DNA of 64,000 bases from Acidobacteriota bacterium (GCA_013289835.1 JABCZG010000020.1:1-64000); one strand, 5' to 3'; positions 53,918-62,861 are shown, counted from the stretch's first letter. Made by a program: numbers and translations. Notes: a model not told the origin generated them from the sequence alone.

Positions 53918-55525
53918 TTAGTTCCAAACCTTGAACCGCGGCCACACCTCCGCCAGCGGCCTCTTCAGCCCCGTACAAATCAATATCGTGTAATGCTCCT
54001 CCGCCATCCCATAATAAGGTTCCATCTTCGGCTCCTCGCGCACGTCTTGGCACCACTTCTGCACGTCCTCCAGATCGTAGTGCAAAAAAATCAAACTCTC
54101 CCCGGTGTACTCCCTCGGCCCCCAAAGATAATAATTCTGGTGCCCGCTGATGGACTTCGGCAGCCCCAGCCGCGGCCCAAAAAAATCAATCGCCCCCGCA
54201 TCGCCGTACGTCCCCGCCAGGATCCCCGTCTTGCCCCGCTGCTCCGGCGGCAGCGCGTCATACACCTGCGCCACCGCCGCCACCATCTCCGGCCAGCCAA
54301 ACTCATCCCCAAAATGCTGCGGCAGCAGCCCGTGATCCTGCACCTCCGTCCGCGTCATCTTGATCCCCAGCGCCTCCATATAAGGAACGATTTTCTCCAC
54401 CGGCAAAATGGGAATCGCCAGCGGCAGAGCAATCGCCCCAATTGCGACTACGAGTACGGGGATAGCCACTCGCACCCAACGCAGCCCCTCGCGAGCCTCC
54501 GTCAGCTTCTCCCAAAAGACTCCGCCAGCCGCATACAACATCGGGTAGATCGGCGCCAGATAATAGTCCTTCCCCTTCAGCGCCATCATCACCGCCAGAA
54601 ACGCCAGATACGTCATCCCCAAACTGCGATAGCGCTTCCCTTCGCCATGAAACAGCAAATAGCCGAGTCCCGCGAGCCAAACAAAAACGCTGGCCGGATT
54701 GAGCATTCGTATTTGCTGGCGAAAAAACGCCAACGGCGGCAATTCAATGTTCTTGTGCGTGGCCTTCACATTCCGCAAGGCCTCTAGCGTCGGAAAATGA
54801 TGCTGGATCTGCCACACCAAGTTGGGAAGGAAAATCAGCAGCGCCACTGCCGCCGCAATCCAAAACCACTTCGTGAACAAAAGCCGCCGCTCGGAAGTAA
54901 CGAGCAAGCCCGCAATGAGACTTACCAGGAAAAAAGCCGTAGAGTGCTTGTTCTCCAGGCCAATGCCGAGCATCACGCCGCACCAAACGAGGATTCTAGG
55001 TTGATCGCTGTTGATGGCTCGCAACAGAAAATAAACGCAGCCCATCCAAAACAGCGGTTCGAACGGATTCATCGAAAGCCGCGTCGCATTCCCCAGAATC
55101 ACCGGCGCCGCGAACACCGAAAGGCAAGCCAGAAATACCGCGAACCGCTTCCCGCCCAACTCCCGTACCAGCAGCCCGGTCAGCACAATCTCCGCGCCCT
55201 GCGCCAGCGCCGGCAAAACCCGGATGGCATGGAGCGAATCGCCCAGCAGCGCGATAGTGCCTCGCGCCAGCCAAGCCACCAGCGGCGCAAAATCGACATA
55301 ACCCCAATCTAAATGCTTGCTGGCCTCGATAAAGTAAAGCTCATCGCGGAAATACCCATACCGCCCATTCGTGGCCATCTGCAGCAAAACCGCCGCCCCC
55401 GCCAGAAGCCAGGCGATGTTCATGCTCCCAAAAAGGAACGAATCCCGGCTTCCGCCAAAATCCCCTTGGTTTGCGTTCGAATGATTTTCCGGTGAGGACA
55501 CCCCTTGCCGACCACCCTGGTTCAT
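53918..55525 (-). CDS. GT39/ArnT-like integral membrane glycosyltransferase
   Basis: ATG 55525 has GGGAG 5 nt upstream; the product is 535 residues. About ten transmembrane segments and the GT-C signature in the first loop, [36 protein letters not shown] (DE motif), identify a dolichyl/undecaprenyl-phosphate sugar:protein mannosyltransferase-like or ArnT-like enzyme acting on the periplasmic side. The C-terminal ~150 residues are periplasmic ([34 protein letters not shown]). A relic of its 3' end lies at 52632-52693. Substrate unknown. Confidence 0.87.
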   Translation of the reverse strand: MNQGGRQGVSSPENHSNANQGDFGGSRDSFLFGSMNIAWLLAGAAVLLQMATNGRYGYFRDELYFIEASKHLDWGYVDFAPLVAWLARGTIALLGDSLHAIRVLPALAQGAEIVLTGLLVRELGGKRFAVFLACLSVFAAPVILGNATRLSMNPFEPLFWMGCVYFLLRAINSDQPRILVWCGVMLGIGLENKHSTAFFLVSLIAGLLVTSERRLLFTKWFWIAAAVALLIFLPNLVWQIQHHFPTLEALRNVKATHKNIELPPLAFFRQQIRMLNPASVFVWLAGLGYLLFHGEGKRYRSLGMTYLAFLAVMMALKGKDYYLAPIYPMLYAAGGVFWEKLTEAREGLRWVRVAIPVLVVAIGAIALPLAIPILPVEKIVPYMEALGIKMTRTEVQDHGLLPQHFGDEFGWPEMVAAVAQVYDALPPEQRGKTGILAGTYGDAGAIDFFGPRLGLPKSISGHQNYYLWGPREYTGESLIFLHYDLEDVQKWCQDVREEPKMEPYYGMAEEHYTILICTGLKRPLAEVWPRFKVWN

Positions 55526-55757
55526 GCTTGCTCCCGTGAACTGTCTTTGCTTCCCCGGAGCTCTTCCGTCAATCAACCCCGCTCGCGGGACTTGGATTAT
55601 ATAGAAGGATACGAGTTTTGGACTCTGTCCCGCTTGGGGCCGCCGTCTGGCCCGGTAGCCGCCCCTCCCAATTTATGGACCAAATGGGGAAAGCCTTCTA
55701 ACGTCCCACAGTCGTCATCCGATAGCATTCAGATGACGTCAACGGATGAGCATTCTT

Positions 55758-55814
55758 TTTCCCTTACTATGGGAAATAACATTCTTCACCGTAAAAATCG
55801 TTTTTTGATATACT
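55758..55814 (+). promoter_or_regulatory. Promoter with upstream palindrome before the unknown gene 55844
   Basis: TTCACC (55785-55790), an 18-nt spacer and TATACT (55809-55814) form a good promoter, 30 nt before the GTG start. TTTCCC-N7-GGGAAA (55758-55776) and the perfect TGACGTCA (55734-55741) lie upstream of the -35 and could be operators. The rest of the divergent 55526-55733 segment shows no gene. Confidence 0.6.
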
Positions 55815-55843
55815 CCCCCCGCTGCCCCAAACGGAGAACTCCC

Positions 55844-56572
55844 GTGAAAGACTGTGCCCGCACCCCCTCAGCCCGAGGCATGTCTGTCAGAGATGATTGG
55901 TCTGCCTGGCTGCCGGATGAGAAAGAAAATTTTTTCCACAGGAACAAACAGGAACTCGAATCCAACTACAACATGTGGAGCATTTCCCTCGATGAGGCCA
56001 TCAGCCTCCACCGCGAGGGTCAATTCGGGAAATCCCTTCTGGCAGTAGGTGTTTCCTCGGAACTATGCAGGCTGCTCACCGAACCGCTTGCCGCACTCCT
56101 CCGCGCCCTTTCCGAACACGCCAAGCATTACGGCACCATTCCAAACGCCGCGCCTCTCGATCCTGAGAATTTCCGTGGCCCCAAAGGCCGCCATAACGCG
56201 CGCATGAGTGGCCTGCTAAATCGTGTCCTGTTCTCCCATCGCTTCCAGTTCCTTCATAAGGTCAGCACTTTGGGAGATATGGTTGAGGATTTGGGCAAGG
56301 ACTTCCATGATGCCGTCCAGCATCTTGCCGAAGGCGCCGCCGCAGACCCGGAAATCATCTGGGAAGAGGTCGATTCGACTCATTTTGACCTCAATACCTG
56401 TCTCCGGGAAACCGTGGTTTTGTTCAAATCTTTTATGATCGTCCTTCCGGCAGACCAGCTTTCGGCCTTCCGCCAGACCGTCTCCGACCAGTCCGAGTCT
56501 CAGAGGACGGAAGCTCTCGCCCGCCAGCGCCTGCTCCGCCATAGACGGATGACCGCGATCGCGGGACAATAG
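55844..56572 (+). CDS. Soluble helical protein of unknown function
   Basis: I do not recognise this family. With GTG 55844 as start (GGAG at 55833-55836) the product is 242 residues, mostly helical, without a signal peptide or membrane segment. Central stretches are WSISLDEAISLHREGQFGKSLLAVGVSSELCRLLTEPLAALLRALSEHAKHYG and DMVEDLGKDFHDAVQHLAEGAAADPEIIWEEVDSTHFDLNTCLRETVVLFKSFMIVLPADQLSAFRQTV. It has two or three cysteines, none in a metal-binding pattern. Lies upstream of the ECF sigma gene and has its own promoter, so a regulatory link is possible only by position. Confidence 0.7.
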   Translation: MKDCARTPSARGMSVRDDWSAWLPDEKENFFHRNKQELESNYNMWSISLDEAISLHREGQFGKSLLAVGVSSELCRLLTEPLAALLRALSEHAKHYGTIPNAAPLDPENFRGPKGRHNARMSGLLNRVLFSHRFQFLHKVSTLGDMVEDLGKDFHDAVQHLAEGAAADPEIIWEEVDSTHFDLNTCLRETVVLFKSFMIVLPADQLSAFRQTVSDQSESQRTEALARQRLLRHRRMTAIAGQ

Positions 56573-56594
56573 TCTCGCCGGCGTACGCGCTTGT

Positions 56595-56645
56595 CCCCGG
56601 GTAACTCCCCGGGAATAAACCCCTTTTCCGGGGTGTCTCTTTTAG
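56595..56645 (+). terminator. Tandem hairpins after gene 55844
   Basis: CCCCGGG-type stem at 56595-56613 followed by a second stem ACCCC (56619-56623) / GGGGT (56630-56634) and a T-rich GTCTCTTTT. The second hairpin is short, so termination is possible but not certain. Confidence 0.45.
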
Positions 56646-56782
56646 ACATACGCGTTTCTGCCAGGACAACTCTAGGGGGTACACGGTGCATCCGAAGTGG
56701 TGGATGCGCCGCGATTGGACCGTTGGCCCGTAACCGACCAGGCGATTCCAAAGCAGCGACTTCTCCTCGGTCTACCAAGCCG

Positions 56783-57394
56783 GTGACTGAAGCAGATGCC
56801 ATACGTCTGGCCCAAGCCGGGGATGCCGCGGCCTTTGAGTTTTTGTATCAACTCCATGGCCGTCGCGTTTACGCGTTGTGCTTGCGCATGGTGAACAACC
56901 CGTCCGACGCGGAAGATCTCATGCAGGAAGCATTTCTGCAGCTCTTCCGCAAAATCGGGACGTTCCGGGGCGAGTCGGCTTTTTCAACCTGGTTGCATCG
57001 CATGACCGTCAACGTAGTGCTCATGCGCTTGCGCAAGAAATCTCTTCCGGTGGCCTCTCTGGAAGAAACGACGGAGCCCGACGAAGAAACAGGTGGCCCA
57101 AGGAAAGATATCGGCGCTCCCGATTTGCGTCTAAGCGGCGCGGTGGACCGGGTCAATTTGGAGCGATCCGTCGGGAAGCTTCCGCCAGGGTATCGCACGG
57201 TCTTTGTGCTCCACGATGTTCAGGGCTACGAGCACAATGAGATTGCGGACATCATGGGATGCTCCGTGGGAAATTCGAAGTCGCAGTTGCACAAGGCGCG
57301 TACTCGTTTGCGTGAACTTCTTCAGGAGGAAGTTCGCGAGCAGGCCCGGCAGGTACGGCATGCGGCGAAAGCCCAGACGGCGCACGACGACTGA
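56783..57394 (+). CDS. ECF-family RNA polymerase sigma factor
   Basis: The GTG at 56783 gives 203 residues beginning [37 protein letters not shown], with region 2 ([46 protein letters not shown]) and region 4 ([48 protein letters not shown]). This is a SigW/RpoE-like factor for envelope or oxidative stress. No ribosome-binding site is clear for any start, so the beginning is uncertain. The anti-sigma gene follows about 125 nt downstream. Confidence 0.88.
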   Translation: MTEADAIRLAQAGDAAAFEFLYQLHGRRVYALCLRMVNNPSDAEDLMQEAFLQLFRKIGTFRGESAFSTWLHRMTVNVVLMRLRKKSLPVASLEETTEPDEETGGPRKDIGAPDLRLSGAVDRVNLERSVGKLPPGYRTVFVLHDVQGYEHNEIADIMGCSVGNSKSQLHKARTRLRELLQEEVREQARQVRHAAKAQTAHDD

Positions 57395-57520
57395 GCTACA
57401 ATGGGCGTAAGTTCGGGGTGTGGTAGCGGCTTCGCGGCGCAACTAGGGTCATGCGCCGGTCAGGTCTGAATGAAGTCGTACGGGACGGCCTCCAGCGGCC
57501 GGCCTCTTGGAGTGATGGCC

Positions 57521-58198
57521 ATGTTGTGTAAGGACGTGGAAGCTGTTGTTGAACAGGAAGGTTTGGCGCCGCTGCCAGCGGCGGTTAGCGCGCATCTTTC
57601 CGAGTGCCGCGAGTGCCGCAATTTTCTCGCGGACTTGACCAGCATCGTGGATGTTGCCCGCAAGATGCCCTCCGAAATCGAGCCTCCCGAGCGTATTTGG
57701 ATTTCTCTCCGCGCACAGCTGGAGTCCGAAGGAATTATCAAGGAACCGGTTCTTGCGCCCCCCTTTGAACCCGGTGTCGAGCGCGCCTCCTGGTGGCGTG
57801 GTTTCGGTGATTTGTTCCGCAGCCGCGCGCTGGCCACCACCACCGTCGGTGTCTTGATCGCCGCCGCCGCGGTTCTGCAGATCACCAATGACAATCGCGT
57901 GATCGAACCTTCTTCCCCGCAGCCTTCGGTGGTTGCTCTTAACGACTTCTCCGCCACGCGCGCTACCCTCAATGATCAGGAGCCCGTCGCTCGTGGCATG
58001 ATTCTTGCCAGCACTTCTCCCGTGGATGCTTCTCTCCGGGACAATCTTCAAACTGTTGACGATTTTATTGCTGACTGCGAGCGCCGCGTCAAAGAAGAGC
58101 CGCAGGACGATCTGGCGCGCGAATATTTGGCCAACGCCTACCAGCAAAAAGCGGAATTACTGTCCACGATGATGGATCGTGGTGGGAGCGTTAACTAA
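57521..58198 (+). CDS. Zinc-finger anti-sigma factor (membrane-anchored)
   Basis: From ATG 57521 (GGAG 8 nt upstream; in-frame ATGs at 57515 and 57470 are alternatives) the product is 225 residues. It has the anti-sigma zinc motif H-x3-C-x2-C (AHLSECRECRNFL), a helical segment, one transmembrane helix (ALATTTVGVLIAAAAVLQI), and a periplasmic C-terminal part with a coiled-helical end (DDFIADCERRVKEEPQDDLAREYLANAYQQKAELL). It should hold the preceding sigma factor until released. The DUF4097 gene starts 1 nt after its stop. Confidence 0.85.
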   Translation: MLCKDVEAVVEQEGLAPLPAAVSAHLSECRECRNFLADLTSIVDVARKMPSEIEPPERIWISLRAQLESEGIIKEPVLAPPFEPGVERASWWRGFGDLFRSRALATTTVGVLIAAAAVLQITNDNRVIEPSSPQPSVVALNDFSATRATLNDQEPVARGMILASTSPVDASLRDNLQTVDDFIADCERRVKEEPQDDLAREYLANAYQQKAELLSTMMDRGGSVN

Positions 58199-58199
58199 C

Positions 58200-59138
58200 A
58201 TGGGTATCCGAGCGAATATGTTGGTCGCTTTGCGGCCACGCATGCAGCTGTCTCCCGCGCGGGCAAGCTCGCAGGTGAACTCGAGCATCTTGCCCTTACT
58301 TTGCGCCGGTCTTTTCCTCTGGCCGGCTGCCGCCGTTGCCGCCGGACAGCACATCGAAAAACATTTTTCTGTTCAGGGCCGCCCGGTTGTCGCGATTCAC
58401 AACGTCGCCAATGGCCGTATCGAAGTCAAGTCCTGGAAGAACCCCGAAGTCGTGATCACCGGAACGCGCTCTTCCGACAAAGTCGCCGTGGACATGGAGC
58501 AAGCCGGCGATCGCATTGACGTCACCTCCAGCATCGTTGACAGTTCCGCTCAGCCTCTCGAGCTCGAAACCAACTTGCAACTTACCGTGCCCGAAGAAAC
58601 CGAACTCCAACTCACCACGCAGACCGGTCTTATTTATGTCGAACAGGTCATGGGTGACATGAAACTGGAGAGCGTCGCAGGCGATGTCCACCTGAAAGAA
58701 GTCTCCGGTTACATCATCGTCCGCACCACCGGCGGCTCTTTGGTCTGCACGCAGTGCGCCGGCAAGCTGGAATTCAGCTCCATCAGCGGCAACGCGCAAA
58801 TTCTTCAGCCCGGCCTCACCAACGTCAACCTTCTGACCACCACCGGGAATATTCTCTTCGACGGCGATTTTGTCCGCACCGGTCTTTACACCATGAAGAG
58901 CGGCAAAGGCCTCGTGGAAGTTCGCTTCTCCGGCAACGATTCCTTTGATCTGAAGGCGCAAACCACCATGGGCACCGTGGACAATCAAGCCGCTGCTTTC
59001 CTGCGCCCCGATTCCCACGGCGTCAAGCACATCGCTTCCAAGTTCACCAAGGGTTTCTTCGGCACCTTCGGCCAGGGCCTCGCGAAAGTCGAACTCTCTT
59101 CCTACAGTGGTACAATTCGCATCCTGAAGCGCGATTAG
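58200..59138 (+). CDS. DUF4097-type exported beta-helix protein
   Basis: A 312-residue protein. After an N-terminal hydrophobic segment (ILPLLCAGLFLWPAAAVAAG) it shows the repetitive short beta-strands of the DUF4097 adhesin-like family: GRIEVKSWKNPEVVITGTRS, LQLTVPEETELQLTTQTGLIYVEQVMGDMKLESVAGDVHLKEVSGYIIVRTTGGSL, NVNLLTTTGNILFDGDF. A CTQC pair (VCTQCAGKLEF) sits in the middle of the helix. DUF4097 genes often follow sigma/anti-sigma pairs, and here translation starts almost on the anti-sigma stop. Function unknown. Confidence 0.82.
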   Translation: MGIRANMLVALRPRMQLSPARASSQVNSSILPLLCAGLFLWPAAAVAAGQHIEKHFSVQGRPVVAIHNVANGRIEVKSWKNPEVVITGTRSSDKVAVDMEQAGDRIDVTSSIVDSSAQPLELETNLQLTVPEETELQLTTQTGLIYVEQVMGDMKLESVAGDVHLKEVSGYIIVRTTGGSLVCTQCAGKLEFSSISGNAQILQPGLTNVNLLTTTGNILFDGDFVRTGLYTMKSGKGLVEVRFSGNDSFDLKAQTTMGTVDNQAAAFLRPDSHGVKHIASKFTKGFFGTFGQGLAKVELSSYSGTIRILKRD

Positions 59139-59157
59139 TTTCTCGCGCAACAATCTC

Positions 59158-59754
59158 GTGGCAACAACTCCTTCTTCGCGCGGGCTGCAAGCTCGCGTCC
59201 CGATTCTTTGTCTCGCCGGATTCATGGGTTCCGGCAAGACCACCGTTGGCACGCTCCTCGCTCGCCAGCTCGCCTGGCGTTTCGTGGATCTCGATGAACG
59301 TATCGAAGAAGCCGCCGGCCTGACTATTCCCGATATGTTCGAACGCTTAGGCGAACCTGCTTTTCGACAGATCGAAGCCGATCAGCTTCGCGCCGCACTC
59401 GGCCGCGCCGCCGAGCTCAAGGAAAGCACCGTGCTCGCCCTCGGTGGCGGCACCTACGCGCAACCCGGATGCCCCGAATTTCTTCGCGCCGCCGGCGTTC
59501 CCGTTCTGTGGCTCGATTCGCCGATCGAAATTCTTCTCTCGCGCTGCATGACCATGACTGGCCGACCGCTTTTCCGCGACGAGTCCAGCTTTCGCGCGCT
59601 CCACGCCCAGCGCCTGCCTTCCTATCAACTGGCCGACCATCGCGTGGACAGTTCCGGCGACCCCGCCCAAGTCGTCGCGGAAATTCTGCGCCGCGGCATT
59701 GTTGCGTCTGGTGGAAACGAGTCGTATCTCGTCGTCGAGAAACCCCTCTCCTGA
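59158..59754 (+). CDS. aroK: Shikimate kinase
   Basis: A 198-residue kinase that phosphorylates shikimate in the aromatic amino acid pathway. Walker A GFMGSGKTTVG near residue 22, FVDLDERIEEAAGLTIPDMFERLGEPAFRQIEADQL (DxD, shikimate-binding), GGGTYAQPG and SRCMTMTGRPLF (lid and Arg contacts). GTG start, 19 nt after the DUF4097 stop, so it is probably expressed with the sigma-factor gene cluster, though the pathway is unrelated to it. Confidence 0.94.
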   Translation: MATTPSSRGLQARVPILCLAGFMGSGKTTVGTLLARQLAWRFVDLDERIEEAAGLTIPDMFERLGEPAFRQIEADQLRAALGRAAELKESTVLALGGGTYAQPGCPEFLRAAGVPVLWLDSPIEILLSRCMTMTGRPLFRDESSFRALHAQRLPSYQLADHRVDSSGDPAQVVAEILRRGIVASGGNESYLVVEKPLS

Positions 59755-59781
59755 GAGACAATAAACGCGGGGGGAAGTACT

Positions 59782-60495
59782 TTGAAATTCAGAACACCAT
59801 CGCTTGTCTTGGCTCTCGCGATTTTCGCTTGTGCCGCGCTAACTCTCGCCGCTCAAAAAAAAGGCGCCGCAAATTCCGTCCCAGGGGTCCTCGCTCAGGA
59901 CAAGGCGAAATTCACCATCAAGCTCGACGGCCAAACCGTCGGCCACGAAGAATTCGAAATCGGCCCCAACGGCGGCGGCTGGCTCGCCAAAGGCACTTCA
60001 GATATCAAGCTTCCCACCGGCGCCAGCAGCAAAGTTACCGGCACGCTCACGCTGCAATCCAATGGCGCGCCCATCAGCTACGAGTGGACCGCGCAAGCCG
60101 AAAAAACCAACGGCGCGCACATCACCTTCGCCAACGGCGTCGCCAGCATCATCCTCGAGATGCAGGGCGCGCGCCCCTTCCAACAAGATCTCACGTTCAA
60201 CTCTCCGTTAATCGCTGTGCTGGACAATAATCTTTACTATCAATATGCCGTACTCGCGCGCGTCTACGATTGGACGAAGCGCGGCACGCAAACCTTCCCC
60301 GTCCTCATCCCTCAGGAACTCACTCCCGGCTCCATCACCGTCGAGTCCACCGGCTCCGCCACCGCCGACGGAAAGTCCTTTGAAGGCCTCAAGGTCACCA
60401 CCGCGGACCTCGAAATCCTTCTGCTTCTCGACACCAACCACCGCCTCATGCGCCTCGAAGTCCCCTCCGCCAAAGTCTCCGTAATCCGCGAATAA
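59782..60495 (+). CDS. Exported protein of unknown function (DUF-type beta-barrel-like)
   Basis: A TTG start at 59782 with a GGGGGAAG site gives 237 residues: signal peptide (MKFRTPSLVLALAIFACAALTLAA) and a beta-rich body (KAKFTIKLDGQTVGHEEFEIGPNGGGWLAKG, SNGAPISYEWTAQAEKTNGAHITFANGVASI, ELTPGSITVESTGSATADGKSFEGLKVTTADLEILLLLDTNHRLMRLEVPSAKVSVIRE). I recall similar proteins in acidobacteria without assigned function. It follows aroK by 27 nt and ends before the palindrome at 60526. No Cys in the mature part. Confidence 0.72.
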   Translation: MKFRTPSLVLALAIFACAALTLAAQKKGAANSVPGVLAQDKAKFTIKLDGQTVGHEEFEIGPNGGGWLAKGTSDIKLPTGASSKVTGTLTLQSNGAPISYEWTAQAEKTNGAHITFANGVASIILEMQGARPFQQDLTFNSPLIAVLDNNLYYQYAVLARVYDWTKRGTQTFPVLIPQELTPGSITVESTGSATADGKSFEGLKVTTADLEILLLLDTNHRLMRLEVPSAKVSVIRE

Positions 60496-60525
60496 TCATC
60501 TCTCCCCAATCATGTGCGCAAAAAA

Positions 60526-60550
60526 GTAGGACAGACATTCCTGTCTGTCC
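60526..60550. repeat. REP-like palindrome, copy 1
   Basis: GGACAGACA (60529-60537) pairs with TGTCTGTCC (60542-60550) around TTCC. The 25 nt recur exactly at 61828-61852. On the minus strand it is followed by TACTTTTTT, so it may also act as a backup terminator for the XRE gene. Confidence 0.7.
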
Positions 60551-60671
60551 CGCGATCGCACTAAATCGTAACGCACGCTCAGAACTGCGACGAGCCTGCC
60601 ACCGCCAATTTTTCTTTTCTCACTGACTACTGATCACTAACCACTGTCTGCCGCATCGTGCCCACAAAGCG

Positions 60672-60713
60672 AAAAACGCGGCGTCCCCCGAATCGATTCG
60701 AGAGACACCGCGT
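60672..60713 (-). terminator. Terminator of the XRE regulator gene
   Basis: A long minus-strand hairpin, with arms about 60695-60713 and 60677-60692 that pair with several G-U pairs, is followed by TTTTTCGCTTT (60676-60666). It lies about 30 nt after the stop codon at 60743. Confidence 0.7.
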
Positions 60714-60742
60714 CAATCTGTGCTCTGCCGTGAAAAAAAACG

Positions 60743-61483
60743 TTACCGCGCGAGCGGCCGTTGAAACGCCGGCTTGCCCTGCGAACCAAAAGGCGCGCCC
60801 GGACGCCGCAGCGGATAGCCCTGCGGGTGACCATGGGCCAGCGTATGCGCAAGCCCATTCGAATGCCCGGCCCCGATGTGTCCGTTGCCGTTGCCATTCG
60901 CCGACGCGGGCTGCGGCAGCCGCGCCGGATTACCGATAGGGCGGAGAGTAACGGGCGCTGCGTGAACGTGGTCGCTGATCGCTTGCAAGCGCTTCAGGAT
61001 AGACTGCCACTGTTCCCAATCCAGTTGCCGCAGGAACGGCCGCAATCCCAGGATGAACGGATCCTCGAGCAGCGCTTCGCCATCCGATTCCGGTATGAAG
61101 AAGCGGTTCAAGCCGACGTTCAGCGCCTCGGAGATTTTCTCCAAAGTGCCGAGGCTCGGCGTCATCTGCCCGCTTTCGATGCGCGACAAATAAGACCGCG
61201 AGACCTTCGAGCGCGATTGCAGCTGGCTCTGGGTCATCGCACGCGATTCGCGCAATTGGCGAATGCGCTGGCCGATATTCTCGACCGTCTCCTGGTTGAC
61301 GAACTTTTCCGACGCTGGTTCAGCGACTGCTTCCTCCTCAGGTGCCGGTGGAGGAATCAGGAACTCCAAGCGCTGAGGCAGGGCGCGCACGCAACGGCGG
61401 CAATTCCCCGTGCGCGTACGGTACTGGACGAGACCACATGTCTTGCAGCGGATGACTTCCCGATCCAATTCTAGCGAATTCAT
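60743..61483 (-). CDS. XRE-family regulator with N-terminal zinc ribbon
   Basis: From ATG 61483 the product is 246 residues. An N-terminal zinc ribbon (C13-K-T-C16 ... C28-R-R-C31) precedes a short acidic linker and a classic HTH_3 domain at 70-131 (IGQRIRQLRESRAMTQSQLQSRSKVSRSYLSRIESGQMTPSLGTLEKISEALNV). The C-terminal ~110 residues are Gly/His/Asn-rich and probably disordered (NGNGNGHIGAGHSNGLAHTLAHGHPQG), with eight His that might bind metals. Monocistronic with its own promoter and terminator. Target genes unknown. Confidence 0.85.
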   Translation of the reverse strand: MNSLELDREVIRCKTCGLVQYRTRTGNCRRCVRALPQRLEFLIPPPAPEEEAVAEPASEKFVNQETVENIGQRIRQLRESRAMTQSQLQSRSKVSRSYLSRIESGQMTPSLGTLEKISEALNVGLNRFFIPESDGEALLEDPFILGLRPFLRQLDWEQWQSILKRLQAISDHVHAAPVTLRPIGNPARLPQPASANGNGNGHIGAGHSNGLAHTLAHGHPQGYPLRRPGAPFGSQGKPAFQRPLAR

Positions 61484-61599
61484 GGTTTCTTTTTCTAATT
61501 GTGCCGACACCGGTGCTCCTTGTTGACTGTTTGTCCGGCGTGCGGATAGGAGAGGAACGCTGGAACGTTCGCTGGGAAGGCAGTGACTGGCGCAACCGG

Positions 61600-61628
61600 A
61601 GTATCGTGTGCTTGCCATTTTCTGTCAA
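61600..61628 (-). promoter_or_regulatory. Consensus promoter of the XRE regulator
   Basis: Minus-strand TTGACA (61628-61623), a 17-nt spacer and GATACT (61605-61600). The -35 is a perfect match, the -10 is 4/6. It leaves a leader of about 110 nt before the ATG at 61483. Confidence 0.75.
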
Positions 61629-62214
61629 GAGTATTTTTAGACTTTTTTCATTTTTTCTTTCCGCGCTTCGCCGTTCTACGCCCGGTTTTCGCCTGTCCTC
61701 ATGGGCAGTTGTGTCTCCTTGCGCACACCTCTCCACGAACCCTTGCGCTTTTTCTCCGCACTCACCACACCCCTAGTGGTCCCCTCGCCCAAAGTTTTCC
61801 ACAGCCCAGTCTTCCGCACGCTCCCCTGTAGGACAGACATTCCTGTCTGTCCTACCGCCACTGATTCTTCATCCGCAAGCCAGCGCAGCAGGCGTGTGCG
61901 ATCTCCCCGCGCCAATGAAACATCACCCGCAAACAACTGGAGCTTTGCGATTCCCAACGGCAGAGCAATTGTCGAATCTCAGGGATACACTCGACAGGAG
62001 CAATTTGCTTCTAGTTCGGAGACGCAGCGCCAGTTGGACGCATCGATGACGAGTTTTGACCCCGTCCATCGTGTCCTCATTTCCATTTTTGGACCAGCAT
62101 CAGAGGCCATGCGCATCGGTTTTCAAGCGTACCTGCGCCTTGCTAGACTACTGTTCCTTTTGGGGAAGACCGGGAGGGCCGGTCTGAAGACCGCCGCTAG
62201 GTTGGGGGATACGC
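61629..62214. other. Gene-free pyrimidine-rich intergenic stretch
   Basis: No gene is supported. It holds a palindrome at 61828-61855 (12-bp stem, copy 2 of 60526-60550) and the smaller GGTCT-GA-AGACC hairpin at 62181-62192 within a GGGCCGGTCTGAAGACCG word. Pyrimidine-rich runs are frequent at 61690-61800. A promoter for the HD gene may be here, but I saw no good match. Confidence 0.6.
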
Positions 62215-62796
62215 ATGCCGACACGCGAGGATGCCTGGACACTGCTGTGCGAGTACACCGCTTCGGAGAGTTTGCGCAAACACATGCTGGCCGTGGAGGC
62301 GTGTGTGCGCGACTATGCGCGCAAGGCCGGGGCGGATGAGGAGACCTGGGGACTGGCGGCGCTGCTGCACGATTTCGATTACGAGCGCTGGCCCAATCAC
62401 GAACACGCCGCGGATCAGGGGCATCCGTCGGAAGGCGCGAGGATTCTGCGCGAGCAGGGCTACTCCGAGGAGATCATCCGCGCCATCCTCTCGCACGCGG
62501 ACTACACCAACGTGCCGCGCGAATCGGCTCTGGAGCACACGCTCTTCGCCTGCGACGAGCTGGCCGGTTTCCTTACCGCGTGCGCGTATGTGCGGCCGTC
62601 GAAAAGCATCCTCGATCTCGAGGTGGACTCCGTGAAACGCCGCATGAAAGACAAATTGTTTGCCAAAGGCGTTTCGCGCGACGATGTACGCAAAGGCGCG
62701 GAAGAGCTGGGCATCCCGCTCGAGGAGCACATTACGTTTTGCATCGGCGCGTTGCGCGAACGCGCGGATGCGCTCGGCCTTCGCGGCTCGCTCTGA
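62215..62796 (+). CDS. HD-domain hydrolase
   Basis: A 193-residue HD-superfamily metal-dependent phosphohydrolase: first His in LRKHMLAVE (H23), the doublet H52-D53 in LLHDFD, a His in ILSHADYTN (H94) and D114 in FACDELAGF. It fits the HDIG-type 'HD domain' proteins of unknown substrate (nucleotides or phosphate esters). There is no signal peptide. The gene stands alone, 265 nt before the PAP2 gene. Confidence 0.87.
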   Translation: MPTREDAWTLLCEYTASESLRKHMLAVEACVRDYARKAGADEETWGLAALLHDFDYERWPNHEHAADQGHPSEGARILREQGYSEEIIRAILSHADYTNVPRESALEHTLFACDELAGFLTACAYVRPSKSILDLEVDSVKRRMKDKLFAKGVSRDDVRKGAEELGIPLEEHITFCIGALRERADALGLRGSL

Positions 62797-62830
62797 TGAG
62801 TGAAATCCTTTGCCGCGGCAGAAAAATGCT

Positions 62831-62861
62831 TTACACAGAGTCCACGGAGGGCACAGAGCAG
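62831..62861. repeat. ACACAGAG-type dispersed word
   Basis: ACACAGAG followed by CCACGGAGGGCACAGAG at 62833-62856 resembles the reverse complement of the CTCTGTG words at 30251-30271. No gene is supported in 62797-63061. Confidence 0.5.

Noticed and set aside
61701..62339. A 212-codon plus-strand frame overlapping the HD gene start
   Set aside because: Covers repeat-bearing intergenic DNA, lacks a ribosome-binding site and has no family features.
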